NCBI RefSeq assembly: GCF_001653955.1
Contig: NZ_CP013022.1
Coordinates: 1,476,769-1,540,768 of the forward strand
Reading direction: 5' to 3'
DNA length: 64,000 nucleotides
Origin: Francisella persica ATCC VR-331
Lineage (GTDB): Bacteria > Pseudomonadota > Gammaproteobacteria > Francisellales > Francisellaceae
The notes beneath the pieces were generated by a model. The model searched no databases. It saw nothing but the letters and a program-made list of their open reading frames with translations, and was not told the origin of the DNA. The translations under genes and the position numbers were made by a program. Positions 8,305 through 19,029 of the stretch are shown here, in pieces; the stretch's first letter is position 1; each line of letters starts with the position of its first letter.

Positions 8305-10629
8305 TCAAAAAACTCTATCTAAAACATCTTTTATGCTACTTACAGGAGTTATTTCTAGTTTTTCAAGGATTTCTTTATCGATATCCGTAAGGTTTTTGAC
8401 ATTTTGTTTAGGAATCAAAACTTCCTTGATTCCACCTCTTAATGCTGCTAAAAGCTTCTCTTTTAAACCTCCTATAGCTAACACTTCACCGCGTAACGTT
8501 ACCTCACCTGTCATTGCAACATCATTTCTAACTGGCTTGTTTGTATATACGGAAACTAAAGCAGTCGTCATTGCAATACCAGCACTTGGTCCATCTTTTG
8601 GAGTAGCTCCTTCAGGAACATGAATATGAACATCTTTCTTCTCATAAAAGTCCTCTTCTAGCTTATAGTCTTTGGATATCGAGCGCATTACACTAAATGC
8701 TGCATCTATTGACTCTTTCATTACATTACCTAAACTACCAGTATATTTGACTTTTCCTTTGCCAGGCATTGCTAGGGCTTCTATAGTCAAAAGCTCACCT
8801 CCAACTGATGTCCAAGCCAAGCCTGTTACTTGACCAACCTTTGCTTTAGCATTTTTGACACCATAATCATACTGATGCACGCCTAGATAATCTTCAAGAT
8901 TTTTTTGTGTAATCGAAATTTTGCCAGTATTTGGATCTTTTAAGAGACTTTTAACTGCTTTACGACAGACACTATCTACCTTTTGCTGTAAATTTCTTAC
9001 GCCAGCCTCTCTTGTATAATATCTAATAATATCAAGAATAGCTTTTGGCGTGAAATTAATTTCATCCTTAGTCAAACCATTGTTTTCTAGTGCTTTAGAT
9101 ATTAAATATTGTTTTGCAATTGCTTGTTTCTCAATCTCTGTATAGCCTGATAGATTGATAATCTCTAATCTATCACGCAATGCCGGATCTATATCTAGCG
9201 AGTTTGCTGTTGCAACGAACATTACATTTGATAAATCATAATCTATCTCAAGATAATGATCATTAAATGTACTATTTTGCTCTGGATCAAGTACCTCTAA
9301 TAACGCAGCAGATGGATCACCTCTGAAATCAGATGAGATCTTGTCAATCTCATCTAATAAGAAAAGTGGATTCTCTGTCTTTGATTTAATTATCTTTTGT
9401 ATAATTTGACCTGGCATAGAACCTATGTAAGTACGACGATGTCCTCTGATTTCTGATTCGTCACGTACTCCACCTAATGCCATACGCACATACTCACGAC
9501 CTGTTGCTCTTGCAATCGACTGGCCTATAGATGTCTTACCCACACCTGGAGGTCCGACTAGGCATAAAATTGGCGCTTTGGTATTGCTATCTCTTTTAAT
9601 CTGAACAGCTAAATGCTCAAGAATTCTTTCTTTAACTTTTTTGATACCGTAATGATCTTTTTCTAAAACTTTCTCAGCAAGGTTAATATCTCTTTTAACT
9701 TTCGCTCTCTTACCCCATGGTAGAGAAAGTATAGTCTCGATGTAGTTTCTTGAAACAGCTGACTCTGAAGAAGAAGGTGGCATTGCCTTAAGCTTTTTAA
9801 GCTCTTTTAAGCATTTCTCTTTTGCATCTTTAGACATCTTAGTATGCTCAATCCTTTTTTTCAAAGCAGTCACTTCTGATTCTTCATCAGCTTCACCAAG
9901 CTCTTTATATATAGCCTTGACTTGCTCATTTAGGTAGTACTCACGCTGATTCTTATCAACTTGTGCTTTGACTCTATCTTTAATCTTAGCTTCTAGCTCT
10001 AGTATTTCTAACTCTTCATAAAGATATGAAAGCAGTAGCGAAGCTTTATTTTTTATCTCTGTTGCTTCAAGAATCTTTTGCTTTTTAGCTATCTCTGTAT
10101 TAAGAATAGTTGCAATTTCATAAATAAACTTATGTGGCTCTTCTATATTTATTAGTGTAGCTAATGACTCTTTTGAAACTCTACCACTGATATCAACAAA
10201 TTTTTTAAGCAAATCAGAAACTGATAGTAAAATAGCTTTTAGCTCTTTATCAACTTGGCTAGGATCATAATTATCATTAACATGTAGACTATCTAAATTA
10301 GCGTAAATACAACCATCAATATCTTCATACTTAGCTACTAGTCTTTTAGCCATACCCTCAACTATTATTTTCAAACTACCATCAGGAAGTTTCATAATCT
10401 GGACAACTTTGGCAAGAGTTGCAATATCATAAATGTTTTCTATAACATCACCACCACTAGAGCCATTTTTTTGTGTAGCTAATAAAATATAGTTATTATA
10501 ATTATTTGATGCCTGTTTAACTGCCTCTATTGACTTTTTACGCCCAACATTTAGTGGAAGAGTCATCGATGGATAAATAACAATATCTCTTAAAGGAATA
10601 ACAGGAACGATATTTAGAGCTTCTAACAT
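8305..10629 (-). CDS. lon: ATP-dependent protease Lon
   Basis: A 774-residue LonA. It has the N-terminal substrate-binding domain (residues about 8-200) and the AAA+ module with Walker [10 protein letters not shown] (about 357) and Walker B FLLDEIDK. The C-terminal peptidase domain carries catalytic Ser682 in DGPSAG and Lys725 in GGLKEK. Lon degrades misfolded and regulatory proteins in the cytoplasm. The length matches E. coli Lon (784). It lies 24 bases after clpX, so tig-clpP-clpX-lon forms one protein quality-control operon. I saw no clear sigma-32 promoter directly upstream. Confidence 0.98.
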   Translation of the reverse strand: MLEALNIVPVIPLRDIVIYPSMTLPLNVGRKKSIEAVKQASNNYNNYILLATQKNGSSGGDVIENIYDIATLAKVVQIMKLPDGSLKIIVEGMAKRLVAKYEDIDGCIYANLDSLHVNDNYDPSQVDKELKAILLSVSDLLKKFVDISGRVSKESLATLINIEEPHKFIYEIATILNTEIAKKQKILEATEIKNKASLLLSYLYEELEILELEAKIKDRVKAQVDKNQREYYLNEQVKAIYKELGEADEESEVTALKKRIEHTKMSKDAKEKCLKELKKLKAMPPSSSESAVSRNYIETILSLPWGKRAKVKRDINLAEKVLEKDHYGIKKVKERILEHLAVQIKRDSNTKAPILCLVGPPGVGKTSIGQSIARATGREYVRMALGGVRDESEIRGHRRTYIGSMPGQIIQKIIKSKTENPLFLLDEIDKISSDFRGDPSAALLEVLDPEQNSTFNDHYLEIDYDLSNVMFVATANSLDIDPALRDRLEIINLSGYTEIEKQAIAKQYLISKALENNGLTKDEINFTPKAILDIIRYYTREAGVRNLQQKVDSVCRKAVKSLLKDPNTGKISITQKNLEDYLGVHQYDYGVKNAKAKVGQVTGLAWTSVGGELLTIEALAMPGKGKVKYTGSLGNVMKESIDAAFSVMRSISKDYKLEEDFYEKKDVHIHVPEGATPKDGPSAGIAMTTALVSVYTNKPVRNDVAMTGEVTLRGEVLAIGGLKEKLLAALRGGIKEVLIPKQNVKNLTDIDKEILEKLEITPVSSIKDVLDRVF

Positions 10630-10653
10630 AAACTTACATCCTCCTGTAAATTT

Positions 10654-11907
10654 TTAGATTATATCTTTAAATTGTTTTTTCTGTTGTGTTTTTGTAACTA
10701 AGATTGGTTCTTGTTGCTCTAGAATTACTTTGGCATTGATAATAACTTTTTCAATATCTTCAGATGAAGGTACATGAAACATCACTTCAAGAAGTACATT
10801 TTCTAAAATAGTTCTTAGTCCTCTTGCACCTGTTTTTTTAGCAATTGCTTTTTTAGCTACCTCAACAAGAGCCTGATCTGTAAACTCAATACTTACATCA
10901 TCAAACTTAAACAGCTTAATATATTGTTTAATCAAAGCATTTTTAGGTTCTGTAAGAATTTTAACTAAATCATCTTCCTTAAGCTCTTTTAGAACTGTAA
11001 CTATTGGTAAGCGACCAATTAGTTCTGGAATAAGACCAAATTTAGTTAAATCATCACTCTCAACCTTTTGCATTAGTTTATCGCTATCTAAATTATTTTT
11101 TTGTTGAATAACATCAGCATTAAAACCAATACTAACCTTATCCATTCTATGCTTAACAACCTTTTCGATACCAGCAAATGCTCCACCACAAATAAATAAT
11201 ATATCTGTAGTGTCTACTTGAATCATATCTTGATTAGGATGTTTTCTACCACCTTTAGGAGGCACAGAAGACACAGTACCTTCTATAAGTTTCAATAATG
11301 CTTGCTGCACACCTTCACCTGATACATCACGAGTTATTGATGTACTCTCTGATTTGCGTGCAATTTTATCTATCTCATCAATATAAATAATACCCTTTTG
11401 CGCTTTAGCAACATTAAAATCAGCATTTTGTAAAAGACGAACTATTATATTCTCAACATCATCACCAACATAACCAGCTTCAGTAAGAGTTGTAGCATCA
11501 GCAATAGCAAAAGGTACATTTAGTAACTTTGCTAAAGTTTGTGCAAATAATGTCTTACCTGAACCTGTTGGCCCAATCAACAGTACATTACTCTTTTTAA
11601 GCTCAAGATCATTATCTTTTGTTGGGGTAGATGTGATTCTCTTATAGTGGTTGTATACTGCTACTGACAATACTTTTTTAGCATTATCCTGACCAATAAT
11701 ATAATCATCTAAGTATTTTTTGATTTCTACCGGCTTTGGCAGCTTATCAAATGAAACATCTTCTAAAGGAGTACTACTGGCACTACGGATTTTTTCGGCA
11801 CATTTACTTACACATTCATTACAGATGTTACCATCTCTTCCTAAGATAATATTTTTGACTTCCTGTTGCGATTTACCACAAAAAGAACAATATGGAATTT
11901 TAGCCAT
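10654..11907 (-). CDS. clpX: ClpX, ATPase subunit of ClpXP
   Basis: A 417-residue AAA+ unfoldase. The N-terminal zinc-binding domain has Cys7, Cys10, Cys29 and Cys32. Walker A is GPTGSGKT (about 117), Walker [10 protein letters not shown], and the RKSES pore-loop region and ISIGF-type ClpP-docking loop (KVSIGF) follow. It unfolds tagged proteins and feeds them to ClpP, which is encoded 23 bases upstream. SmpB (46092-46565), needed for SsrA tagging of ClpXP substrates, is also intact in this window. Confidence 0.98.
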   Translation of the reverse strand: MAKIPYCSFCGKSQQEVKNIILGRDGNICNECVSKCAEKIRSASSTPLEDVSFDKLPKPVEIKKYLDDYIIGQDNAKKVLSVAVYNHYKRITSTPTKDNDLELKKSNVLLIGPTGSGKTLFAQTLAKLLNVPFAIADATTLTEAGYVGDDVENIIVRLLQNADFNVAKAQKGIIYIDEIDKIARKSESTSITRDVSGEGVQQALLKLIEGTVSSVPPKGGRKHPNQDMIQVDTTDILFICGGAFAGIEKVVKHRMDKVSIGFNADVIQQKNNLDSDKLMQKVESDDLTKFGLIPELIGRLPIVTVLKELKEDDLVKILTEPKNALIKQYIKLFKFDDVSIEFTDQALVEVAKKAIAKKTGARGLRTILENVLLEVMFHVPSSEDIEKVIINAKVILEQQEPILVTKTQQKKQFKDII

Positions 11908-11930
11908 TTTATTAAGTTGACTTCCTTTAA

Positions 11931-12536
11931 TTATTTAATAATTGCTTCGCGAGATTCAATCACATGATCAACCAGACCATACTCTTTAGCTTCATCAGCC
12001 ATCATAAACTTATCTCTATCAGTATCTTTCACAATAGTTTCCAAATCCTGACCAGTATGATGTGCTAAGACTTTATTTAGTCTATCCTTTATACGTAAGA
12101 TATTTTTTGCATGAATCTCAATATCAGATGCCTGACCTCTAAAACCACCTAAAGGTTGATGAATCATAATCTGTGAGCTTGGTAGGCTATATCTTTTACC
12201 CTTAGCACCACCAGCTAATAAAAGCGATCCCATACTAGCAGCCAAACCAATACAGATAGTACTTACATCAGGTTTAATAAACTGCATAGTATCATATACA
12301 CCCATGCCCGCTGTAACCATACCACCTGGAGAATTTATATAAAAATAAATATCTTTATCATGATCCTCTGACTCTAGAAACAACATCTGCGCTATCACAA
12401 GATTAGCTGAGTGATCATTCACCTCACCATTTAAAAAAACTATACGCTCTTTAAGCAGTCTTGAGTAAATATCAAAAGCTCTCTCACCGCCAGCTGTTTT
12501 TTCAATTACAGTAGGAACTAAATTATTAGTTATCAT
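11931..12536 (-). CDS. clpP: ClpP protease subunit
   Basis: A 201-residue serine peptidase that forms the double-ring chamber of ClpXP. The catalytic triad is Ser101 (LAASMGSLL), His126 (IMIHQPLGG) and an Asp near 175 (DTDRDKF). It begins 13 bases after tig and precedes clpX, the standard order. Confidence 0.98.
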   Translation of the reverse strand: MITNNLVPTVIEKTAGGERAFDIYSRLLKERIVFLNGEVNDHSANLVIAQMLFLESEDHDKDIYFYINSPGGMVTAGMGVYDTMQFIKPDVSTICIGLAASMGSLLLAGGAKGKRYSLPSSQIMIHQPLGGFRGQASDIEIHAKNILRIKDRLNKVLAHHTGQDLETIVKDTDRDKFMMADEAKEYGLVDHVIESREAIIK

Positions 12537-12549
12537 TTATAACCTCTCT

Positions 12550-13878
12550 TTAAAAGCCAGTTGAGAAACCAGATTGTTGAGCTTGTATACTTTCCTTAAT
12601 AACATCAAAGAAATCTTCTGTTTTCTCTGTTACTTTAGCTTGCTCCAATACCCAGTCTGTTAGCTTATTCTCTATCACTAGCGCTTTTAAATTAGCCATT
12701 TCTTTATCATTTTTCTTGATGTGCTCTTTAGTTTTCTCTGGCTCTTCATAAGCTTGTACTAGCTCATTTAATAAACTCTCAACTTCAGCATCTTCTGCCT
12801 TGAACTCTTGTGAATTCACAATATTATTTAGAATTAGGCTAGTCTCTACTTTTTGCTTAGCATTAGCTTCAAATAAGTTATCTGGTAGTTGACTAACATC
12901 AAAACCTTTATCGCCACCCATTTGCTTAAGCAGATTTTGCTTAGCTGCATCAATTTCTCTCTTAATCAAAGATTTAGGAGTTTCAAACTCAGCGATTTCT
13001 CTTAAACCTTTGAAAATTTGATCTTTTACTTTTCTTTGTAAGATGAATTTAAGCTCACGCTGCATATTTTCTTTGATTTCATTCTCAAAAGTATCAACAC
13101 CACCCTTTACACCAAACTTCTTGACAAACTCATCGTCAACTTCTGGTAACTCAGCTTGTTGAATTTTATTAACAGTTATATCAAAAATAGCCTCAGCTCC
13201 AGCAAGATCTTTATTTTGGTAGTCTTGTGGGAAAGTTGCAGTAATAGTTTTTTGCTCGCCTTTTTTCATACCGATGATACCATCTTCAAAGCCTGGAATC
13301 ATTTGACCAGAACCGATGATAACATCTGTGTCATTTGCTGTACTACCTTGGAAAGCTTCACCATCTTTCTTACAAACGAAATCTATCGTTACTTTGTCAC
13401 CTTTTTCTACAATTTTGTCAACTTCTGAGAAAGTTGCAAACTGCTTTCTAAGATTTTCGATCATTTGCTTAACTTCTTTATCAGTTAGTTCAACAACTGG
13501 CTTTTGAACTTCGATTTTGTCAAAATCAGTTACTTCAAATTCAGGGAAAAGCTCAAGATTAGCAACAAACTTAAGTGACTGACCTTCTTTATTTTCTTTT
13601 AATTCAACTTCAATACCAGCAACTACTAGCTTCTCATCTTGAATAGCTTTAGAATATTTTTGAGGAATAAGATCAGAAATCACTTCCATACGGATTTGCT
13701 CGCCATACTTCTTCTTAACTATACCAGCAGGTACTTTACCAGGTCTGAAACCATCCATCTTGATAGTTTTTGCAGTTCTATTGATTTCTTTTGAAACTAC
13801 ACTGTCAATTTCGTTAGCTGGCACTTCGATTAATAGTGAACAGTGAATTCCTTCTTTTTTCTCGACAGTAACTTGCAT
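12550..13878 (-). CDS. tig: Trigger factor
   Basis: About 442 residues. The N-terminal ribosome-binding domain includes the GFRPGKVP signature (about 43-50), the FKBP-type PPIase domain follows (residues about 160-245, [18 protein letters not shown]), and then the helical C-terminal arm domain. Trigger factor binds nascent chains at the ribosome exit. I start it at the ATG at 13878 ([10 protein letters not shown]), because E. coli Tig begins MQVSVE and an AAGGAAAA ribosome-binding site precedes this ATG. The frame runs nine codons further upstream to 13905, which would bury that site. It is the first gene of the clpPX-lon operon. Confidence 0.97.
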   Translation of the reverse strand: MQVTVEKKEGIHCSLLIEVPANEIDSVVSKEINRTAKTIKMDGFRPGKVPAGIVKKKYGEQIRMEVISDLIPQKYSKAIQDEKLVVAGIEVELKENKEGQSLKFVANLELFPEFEVTDFDKIEVQKPVVELTDKEVKQMIENLRKQFATFSEVDKIVEKGDKVTIDFVCKKDGEAFQGSTANDTDVIIGSGQMIPGFEDGIIGMKKGEQKTITATFPQDYQNKDLAGAEAIFDITVNKIQQAELPEVDDEFVKKFGVKGGVDTFENEIKENMQRELKFILQRKVKDQIFKGLREIAEFETPKSLIKREIDAAKQNLLKQMGGDKGFDVSQLPDNLFEANAKQKVETSLILNNIVNSQEFKAEDAEVESLLNELVQAYEEPEKTKEHIKKNDKEMANLKALVIENKLTDWVLEQAKVTEKTEDFFDVIKESIQAQQSGFSTGF

Positions 13879-14033
13879 TATTAAGTTTTCCTTTTTATTT
13901 TTCACAACTTATCTAGTAGCAAATTTTAACTATCATCTATTAGATTGTCTATATGTTTATTATTAAATCATATGACAAACCAAAGCATTTATTGTAAAAT
14001 CTAGCTATTTTCTACAATATTTTTTTATGACTT

Positions 14034-14492
14034 ATGGTAACTATAATTGTAAGCGTTTGTTTACTAATCACACCCTTCATAATAGCGTTTTTGCACTCAA
14101 GTATTATTCATGATAAGCACTATGCGAACATCTACGCAAACTACTTTATAATCAGCAATATAAGCCTTTATACTTTAATTAATAGTTATGTATATTTAGT
14201 ATGTGGGGATATCATGAGTAAATTTCAAGGATGGATTTTCACTCCAGCTGTTTTTCAGATAGGAATTTTTCAATTAGCTATATTTTTATTTTCAATTTTA
14301 GCATTATTTAAAAATAGTCAGTTTAAAGCCGCTTGTTTAATATTTTTTGCTATTTATACAATTCTAAATTCGCTAACACTATTTAATAGTGGCTCTGTTT
14401 ATAATTCAGTTGTTGAGGCGATATTTTTTGTAAATATTGTAGCTGCTGTGATTGCTTATGTTTTGTACAGGGTTTTGAATAGGAAGGTTTAG
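14034..14492 (+). CDS. Small membrane protein of unknown function
   Basis: A 152-residue protein with four likely transmembrane helices (about residues 1-22, 30-58, 70-92 and 98-145 in two passes) and a short basic C-terminus (VLNRKV). I do not recognise the family. It is unbroken in a region where most unknown genes are decayed, which argues for a real gene. However, no good ribosome-binding site precedes the ATG, and an out-of-frame ATG lies seven bases upstream. It is divergent from tig, and its 3' end is followed within 15 bases by the long inverted repeat at 14504-14632, which could act as its terminator. Confidence 0.6.
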   Translation: MVTIIVSVCLLITPFIIAFLHSSIIHDKHYANIYANYFIISNISLYTLINSYVYLVCGDIMSKFQGWIFTPAVFQIGIFQLAIFLFSILALFKNSQFKAACLIFFAIYTILNSLTLFNSGSVYNSVVEAIFFVNIVAAVIAYVLYRVLNRKV

Positions 14493-14503
14493 TTTTTTTG
14501 AAG

Positions 14504-14632
14504 TACTACTCTGACCTGCTCCGCAGCCAACCTCTTCGGCATTTGAATGGGAATTAGCTTTTAATATTGCTAATACTAAAATTCCCATTCAAATTTTGAA
14601 GTGGTGGTAACCTTTAGGTTGACCTGGTAGTA
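14504..14632. repeat. Long imperfect inverted repeat, MITE- or terminator-like
   Basis: A perfect 15-base inverted repeat (14541-14555 with 14580-14594, loop 24) is nested inside matching outer ends (TACTAC at 14504-14509 with GTAGTA at 14627-14632). The arms between are partly alike. The loop itself can form a small TTAGC/GCTAA stem. It lies between a plus-strand gene that ends 12 bases before it and a decayed minus-strand gene. It could be a miniature transposable element or a two-way terminator. Confidence 0.6.
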
Positions 14633-14689
14633 TTTACAACATTATCAACATACTGCATAAATCTATCAGTTTGTGTAAGATCTACTATT

Positions 14690-15302
14690 TTGATAGTGCA
14701 AAATATCATCAAAACTTAGCTCTCTACCCTTGCGATCTTTAAGCCATTTTTCGCTGGTTAATAACCACCAATAAATTCCAAGCTACTTCTGTGACATTAT
14801 CAAAATATTGCTCTTTATTGATATACACCTTACCATTTTTATAGTTTGACTTATCTACAACATTATCACCGTCTATATGGTAGCTTGTGATATAGTCTGT
14901 AACTACTGGCAACTCTAAATGGATTTGGCAAAACTTACATACTCACCTAGTTTATGGACAAGATGGGTTAATTTAGCAACCGGGTAAACCTTTTGCTTTT
15001 TGCTCAATTACACCTTTTCTAAACTCTTCTGCACTATAACTATAATTTTTATAGTTATCATACTCTTGCAATGAGTTACATAAAACTGTCTCATCAACAT
15101 CCAAGATAACGCCCCATGTACCTATTTAGATGCCCTTTAAAACTTGATGCTTTGTTCTATTGTGCCGCTTATAGATCTCTAGATAGATTGCTCTTTTTTT
15201 TTTCATCAGAATCATGATACCACTTAACACCATCAATACTTACACTGTCACATGTAACTGCATAAGCTGTTACAAAACAAAACTGTATAGCAATTACAAA
15301 GA
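14690..15302 (-). pseudogene. Decayed exported HAD-family acid phosphatase
   Basis: Read on the minus strand, fragments in several frames give a signal-like start and a phrase WGVILDVDETVLCNSLQEY at about 15120-15060. This is the DxDxT nucleophile motif of class B / e(P4)-type HAD acid phosphatases. Further pieces (KNYSYSAEEFRKGV, VTDYITSYHIDGDNVVDKSN) match the same fold. At least three frameshifts or stops break it. The intact gene would act on phosphoesters in the periplasm. A different, class A acid phosphatase is intact at 29566-30276. Confidence 0.75.
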
Positions 15303-15318
15303 TTTAATATTATTTTTC

Positions 15319-15966
15319 TCATCGATATTGATAAGTTCTTGTTCTTATGATACTGATACCATGACGAATAGGTAAGACTAATGTTTCTAGGTCATCGCGT
15401 TGATTTACATATTTGTTAAAATCGTCTAAGGCTTTAGCGCACTTGTCTTGAGGATCTAAAACTTCACCACGCCAGAGTATGTCATCAACTATGATTACAC
15501 CAGTATATGCTAGTTTAGCGACTAAAATGTCAAAATACTCTTGTATCTGTTTTTTATCAGCATCAATAAAAGCAATATCTATTTGATTTGGTAATGTTGG
15601 TAAAATATCTATAGCATTACCTTGGCAATATTCGATATTTGGGTATTTAGCAATAAACCGGTTTGCTAGCTGCTCACCTGTCTGATTAGGTCTATCTATA
15701 GTATATACTTTAGTATCTGGCGATGCCTCAGCCATTGCAATTGCAGACATCGCTGTAAATGTACCAACATCAACACACACTTTCGCCCTACTAGCAAAAA
15801 CAAAAAATTGTAGTAATTTAGTGACTATCTTCTCTGAAAGCATTTGCGCACCGTGAATATTTTTGCGGGTGTAATAGCTTAGCTGCTTGAGATTATCTGA
15901 TAAATCACTAGTATGCTCAAGACAATACTGCCAAATATCATCTTTTGTAAATTGATTTTGCCTCAT
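15319..15966 (-). CDS. SAM-dependent O-methyltransferase (CCoAOMT/COMT-like)
   Basis: A 215-residue class I methyltransferase of the caffeoyl-CoA/catechol O-methyltransferase family. The SAM-binding motif is VCVDVGTFTAMSAIAMAEA (about 78-97), the acidic strand-2 end DRPNQTGEQ follows, and the catalytic or metal-binding acidic loop is AFIDADKKQ, with a second metal-ligand region at IIVDDILWRGEV. Bacterial members methylate small phenolic or catechol substrates; the actual substrate is unknown. It stands alone, divergent from miaB, with a 263-base spacer between. Confidence 0.88.
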   Translation of the reverse strand: MRQNQFTKDDIWQYCLEHTSDLSDNLKQLSYYTRKNIHGAQMLSEKIVTKLLQFFVFASRAKVCVDVGTFTAMSAIAMAEASPDTKVYTIDRPNQTGEQLANRFIAKYPNIEYCQGNAIDILPTLPNQIDIAFIDADKKQIQEYFDILVAKLAYTGVIIVDDILWRGEVLDPQDKCAKALDDFNKYVNQRDDLETLVLPIRHGISIIRTRTYQYR

Positions 15967-16229
15967 CGAAGTTAATACGTTAAGAAAGCTTCGAGTATTT
16001 TACATTAATTAAGCGAATTAGTCTAGACTCTAAAAGTGCTTTTAGTTAAATTTTGTGGTAGAATCTTAGAGTATTTTATATTTAATAACCTTTATTACTC
16101 CCAAGGTAAGAGTTTAAAATATAACTTAATTTAAATCGTGACAAGATTAGCACAGATCAGTTTATGTATTTATTATATTTAATATTAATAGCACTTTAGC
16201 TATACTACAAAATAAAGGGTTTCGATTAA

Positions 16230-17558
16230 ATGAAAGAACAAAAAAAAGTTTTCATAAAAACTTTGGGTTGCCAAATGAATGAATATGACTCTGCTAGAAT
16301 ACATGAGGTGCTAAATGAGCATTTTCATACTGTAAAAACAGATGATTATAAAGATGCAGATATAATCTTAATTAATACTTGCTCTATCAGAGAAAAGGCT
16401 CAAGAAAAAGTATTCCATGAGCTTGGAAGATGGAAAGGTCTGAAACAAACTAACGAATATCTAATAATAGGTGTCGGTGGTTGTGTTGCTTCACAAGAGG
16501 GTGAAAATATTATCAAAAGAGCACCCTTTGTTGATATAGTTTTTGGTCCACAAACTATTCATAGACTTCCAGAGATGATTAAGCAAAAACAAAAAACTCA
16601 ACAACCTCAAGTTGATATATCATTTCCTGAGGTGGAAAAATTTGACTATCTGCCAGAGCCAAAAGCTAAAGGTGCTAAGGCGTATGTATCTATTATGGAA
16701 GGTTGTGATAAATACTGCTCATACTGTGTAGTACCATATACCCGCGGCCCAGAAGTAAATAGACCTTTTGAAGATATCTTAGCAGAATGTGCTATCTTAG
16801 CAGAACAAGGAGTGAAAGAGATAACCTTACTTGGACAGAATGTCAACCACTATTTAGGCCCAATGGAGAATGGTCAAACAGCAGACCTTGCTTTGCTAAT
16901 CCACTTTATCGCTGAGATAGATGGTATTGAGAGAATTAGATTTACTACTTCACATCCAGTTGAGTTTTCACAAAACTTGATTGATGCTTATGCAACTGTA
17001 CCAAAACTTGCTAACCACTTACATTTACCAGTCCAACATGGTTCAGATAGAATTCTTATTAATATGAAAAGAAACCATACTATCTTAGAGTTTAAACAAA
17101 AAATTAGAAAATTAAGAGCGATTCGCCCTGATATTGTAATTTCATCTGATTTTATTGTTGGTTTCCCTGGTGAGACAGAAGAAGATTTCCAAAAACTACT
17201 AGATTTAGTAAAAGAAATCAACTTTGACCAATCATTTAGCTTTATCTATAGCAAGCGCCCTGGCACTCTAGCAGCTGATTTACCAGATGACACTCCTATG
17301 GAAGTCAAAAAAAATCGTCTTAAGCGACTACAGGATTTACTAAATAGTAATGCTCAAATAATCTCTAGACATATGGTTGGCACTAACCAGAGAATTCTAG
17401 TAGAAGGAACATCTAAAAAAGATCATAATATCCTTGCTGGAAGGACAGAAAATAACAGAGTTGTAAACTTTAAGGGTGATAAGTCTTTGATTGGTAAGTT
17501 TGCTATGGTTAAAATAACTGAAAGCCTACCAAACTCTCTAAGAGGGGAACTTATTTAA
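16230..17558 (+). CDS. miaB: tRNA-2-methylthio-N6-dimethylallyladenosine synthase MiaB
   Basis: A 442-residue radical-SAM methylthiotransferase that turns i6A37 into ms2i6A37 in tRNA. The UPF0004 domain has auxiliary-cluster cysteines Cys14, Cys51 and Cys85. The radical-SAM cluster motif is Cys159-xxx-Cys163-xx-Cys166, and a TRAM domain closes the protein (from about 375). The length and residues are standard. It heads a plus-strand operon miaB-phoH-ybeY-corC-lnt. An extended -10 (TGGTAGAAT, 16056-16064) lies far upstream, but no convincing -35 goes with it. Confidence 0.98.
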   Translation: MKEQKKVFIKTLGCQMNEYDSARIHEVLNEHFHTVKTDDYKDADIILINTCSIREKAQEKVFHELGRWKGLKQTNEYLIIGVGGCVASQEGENIIKRAPFVDIVFGPQTIHRLPEMIKQKQKTQQPQVDISFPEVEKFDYLPEPKAKGAKAYVSIMEGCDKYCSYCVVPYTRGPEVNRPFEDILAECAILAEQGVKEITLLGQNVNHYLGPMENGQTADLALLIHFIAEIDGIERIRFTTSHPVEFSQNLIDAYATVPKLANHLHLPVQHGSDRILINMKRNHTILEFKQKIRKLRAIRPDIVISSDFIVGFPGETEEDFQKLLDLVKEINFDQSFSFIYSKRPGTLAADLPDDTPMEVKKNRLKRLQDLLNSNAQIISRHMVGTNQRILVEGTSKKDHNILAGRTENNRVVNFKGDKSLIGKFAMVKITESLPNSLRGELI

Positions 17559-17561
17559 TCT

Positions 17562-18545
17562 ATGAATAAAACTCAATTTGTTCTTGAACCTTATAACTAC
17601 GATGCAATGATGCTACTTTGTGGCAATCTTGATGAAAATATTCGTGCTATAGAAAATTATTTTGATGTTGATATTAGGCATCGTGCTGATGAGTTTGATG
17701 TTACTAGTGATTCAAGAGCTAATAATACCCAAGCAAAAAGATTTATCAAATCATGTTATGCTGAAATTCTAGCTGGTAATACTAAGATTGATTTAGAGCA
17801 GATTACAACTATCCTCAATGCTACTGCTAAAGATAAAGTCGCTGCCACCGCTAAGTCACGCAAAAAATTTGAAGAAGCTGAAGTTCAACTAAGAAGCAAA
17901 AAGCTCAAAGCGCGTACACACAACCAAGCAATATATCTAGAGAATATCAAAAATAACTTTGTCACATTCGGTGTTGGTCCTGCTGGCACAGGTAAAACCT
18001 ACATTGCAATTGCTTGTGCTGTAGCAGCTTATGAGAAAGGTGAAGTTAGAAGAATTGTACTAGTACGCCCTGCTGTTGAAGCTGGTGAGAAACTTGGCTT
18101 TTTACCAGGTGATCTAACCCAAAAGATTGATCCATATCTACGCCCAATGTATGATGCTTTGTTTGATTTTATGGGAGTAGAAAAAGTCACCAAGCTAATA
18201 GAAAAGCAAGCTATTGAGATTGCTCCGCTGGCATATATGCGTGGTAGAACAATCAATGACTCTTTTATCGTCCTTGACGAGAGCCAAAATACCACAAAAG
18301 AGCAAATGAAAATGTTCTTAACGAGAATTGGTTTTAGTACTACAGCTGTTATAACGGGCGATATCACCCAAGTAGATTTACCAAAAAATGTTACATCAGG
18401 ATTAATCCATGCTTTATCAATCCTTAATGATATCGAAGGTGTAGCTATTAGCTACTTAAAATCAGTTGATATTGTCCGCCATCAAATAGTTCAGAAAATA
18501 GTTAATGCTTACGATAAGCACGAGGAGAAAACTAAAAATGGATAG
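17562..18545 (+). CDS. ybeZ: PhoH-like ATPase (YbeZ)
   Basis: A 327-residue PhoH-family protein. Walker A GPAGTGKTY is near residue 140 and Walker B FIVLDESQNTT near 238. YbeZ is an RNA-associated NTPase that interacts with YbeY in rRNA processing. It starts three bases after the miaB stop, and its last eight bases overlap the start of ybeY, so the pair is translationally coupled. This is the conserved miaB-ybeZ-ybeY order. Confidence 0.95.
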   Translation: MNKTQFVLEPYNYDAMMLLCGNLDENIRAIENYFDVDIRHRADEFDVTSDSRANNTQAKRFIKSCYAEILAGNTKIDLEQITTILNATAKDKVAATAKSRKKFEEAEVQLRSKKLKARTHNQAIYLENIKNNFVTFGVGPAGTGKTYIAIACAVAAYEKGEVRRIVLVRPAVEAGEKLGFLPGDLTQKIDPYLRPMYDALFDFMGVEKVTKLIEKQAIEIAPLAYMRGRTINDSFIVLDESQNTTKEQMKMFLTRIGFSTTAVITGDITQVDLPKNVTSGLIHALSILNDIEGVAISYLKSVDIVRHQIVQKIVNAYDKHEEKTKNG

Positions 18546-19029
18546 TCTAAATATAAATGTTATCAATGATGACGAACACCCCATACCTAGCCAAGATTTA
18601 CTGCTAAAATGCCTACAACTTGTAGCAGACAAACACCATATCAGCCATGCTGAAGTGAATGTAAGTATTGTCTCAAATGATGAAATTCAGCGGATAAATA
18701 AACAGTTCCGTAATAAAGATAAGCCAACAAATATCATCTCTTTTGAATTTGAGAAGCCTCAAGGCTTACCTGATGATATTACTGCTGATTTCTTAGGTGA
18801 CATTATCATAGCACCAATGGTACTAGAGAAAGAAGCCAAAGAGCAAAAAAAGAAACTCCATGATCATTGGCAGCATATTTTTATCCATGGTTTGCTACAC
18901 TTGCTTGGTTATAATCACCAAGATGATCAAGAAGCCAAAGTGATGGAGAATTTAGAAATACAACTATTAGAACAGCTAGGAATAGCTAATCCATATATTG
19001 AACAAGAGAATCAAAATGGCAGACAATAA
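18538..19029 (+). CDS. ybeY: Endoribonuclease YbeY
   Basis: A 163-residue zinc-dependent RNase needed for 16S rRNA 3' maturation and ribosome quality control. The metal site HGLLHLLGYNHQDD contains the H-x3-H-x5-H triad. The conserved RNKDKPTNIISFEF segment precedes it. I start it at the ATG at 18538, inside the end of ybeZ, rather than at the upstream frame (18505), because the protein then begins like the family and coupling by overlap fits the operon. It overlaps corC by 14 bases. Confidence 0.96.
   Translation: MDSLNINVINDDEHPIPSQDLLLKCLQLVADKHHISHAEVNVSIVSNDEIQRINKQFRNKDKPTNIISFEFEKPQGLPDDITADFLGDIIIAPMVLEKEAKEQKKKLHDHWQHIFIHGLLHLLGYNHQDDQEAKVMENLEIQLLEQLGIANPYIEQENQNGRQ

Noticed and set aside
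8333..8623. Long opposite-strand frame inside lon
   Set aside because: It is a shadow of the lon coding sequence, with no site and no family resemblance; the same holds for the frames opposite tig, hflC, uvrB, sbcB and the FUSC-like genes.
9330..13900. Sigma-32 heat-shock promoters for tig-clpPX-lon
   Set aside because: I looked for GTTGAA and CCCCAT-type boxes at proper spacing and found none convincing, so I report none.
14406..14588. A 60-codon minus-strand frame
   Set aside because: It runs over the inverted repeat and the end of the plus-strand membrane gene; its residues follow from the repeat, not from a gene.
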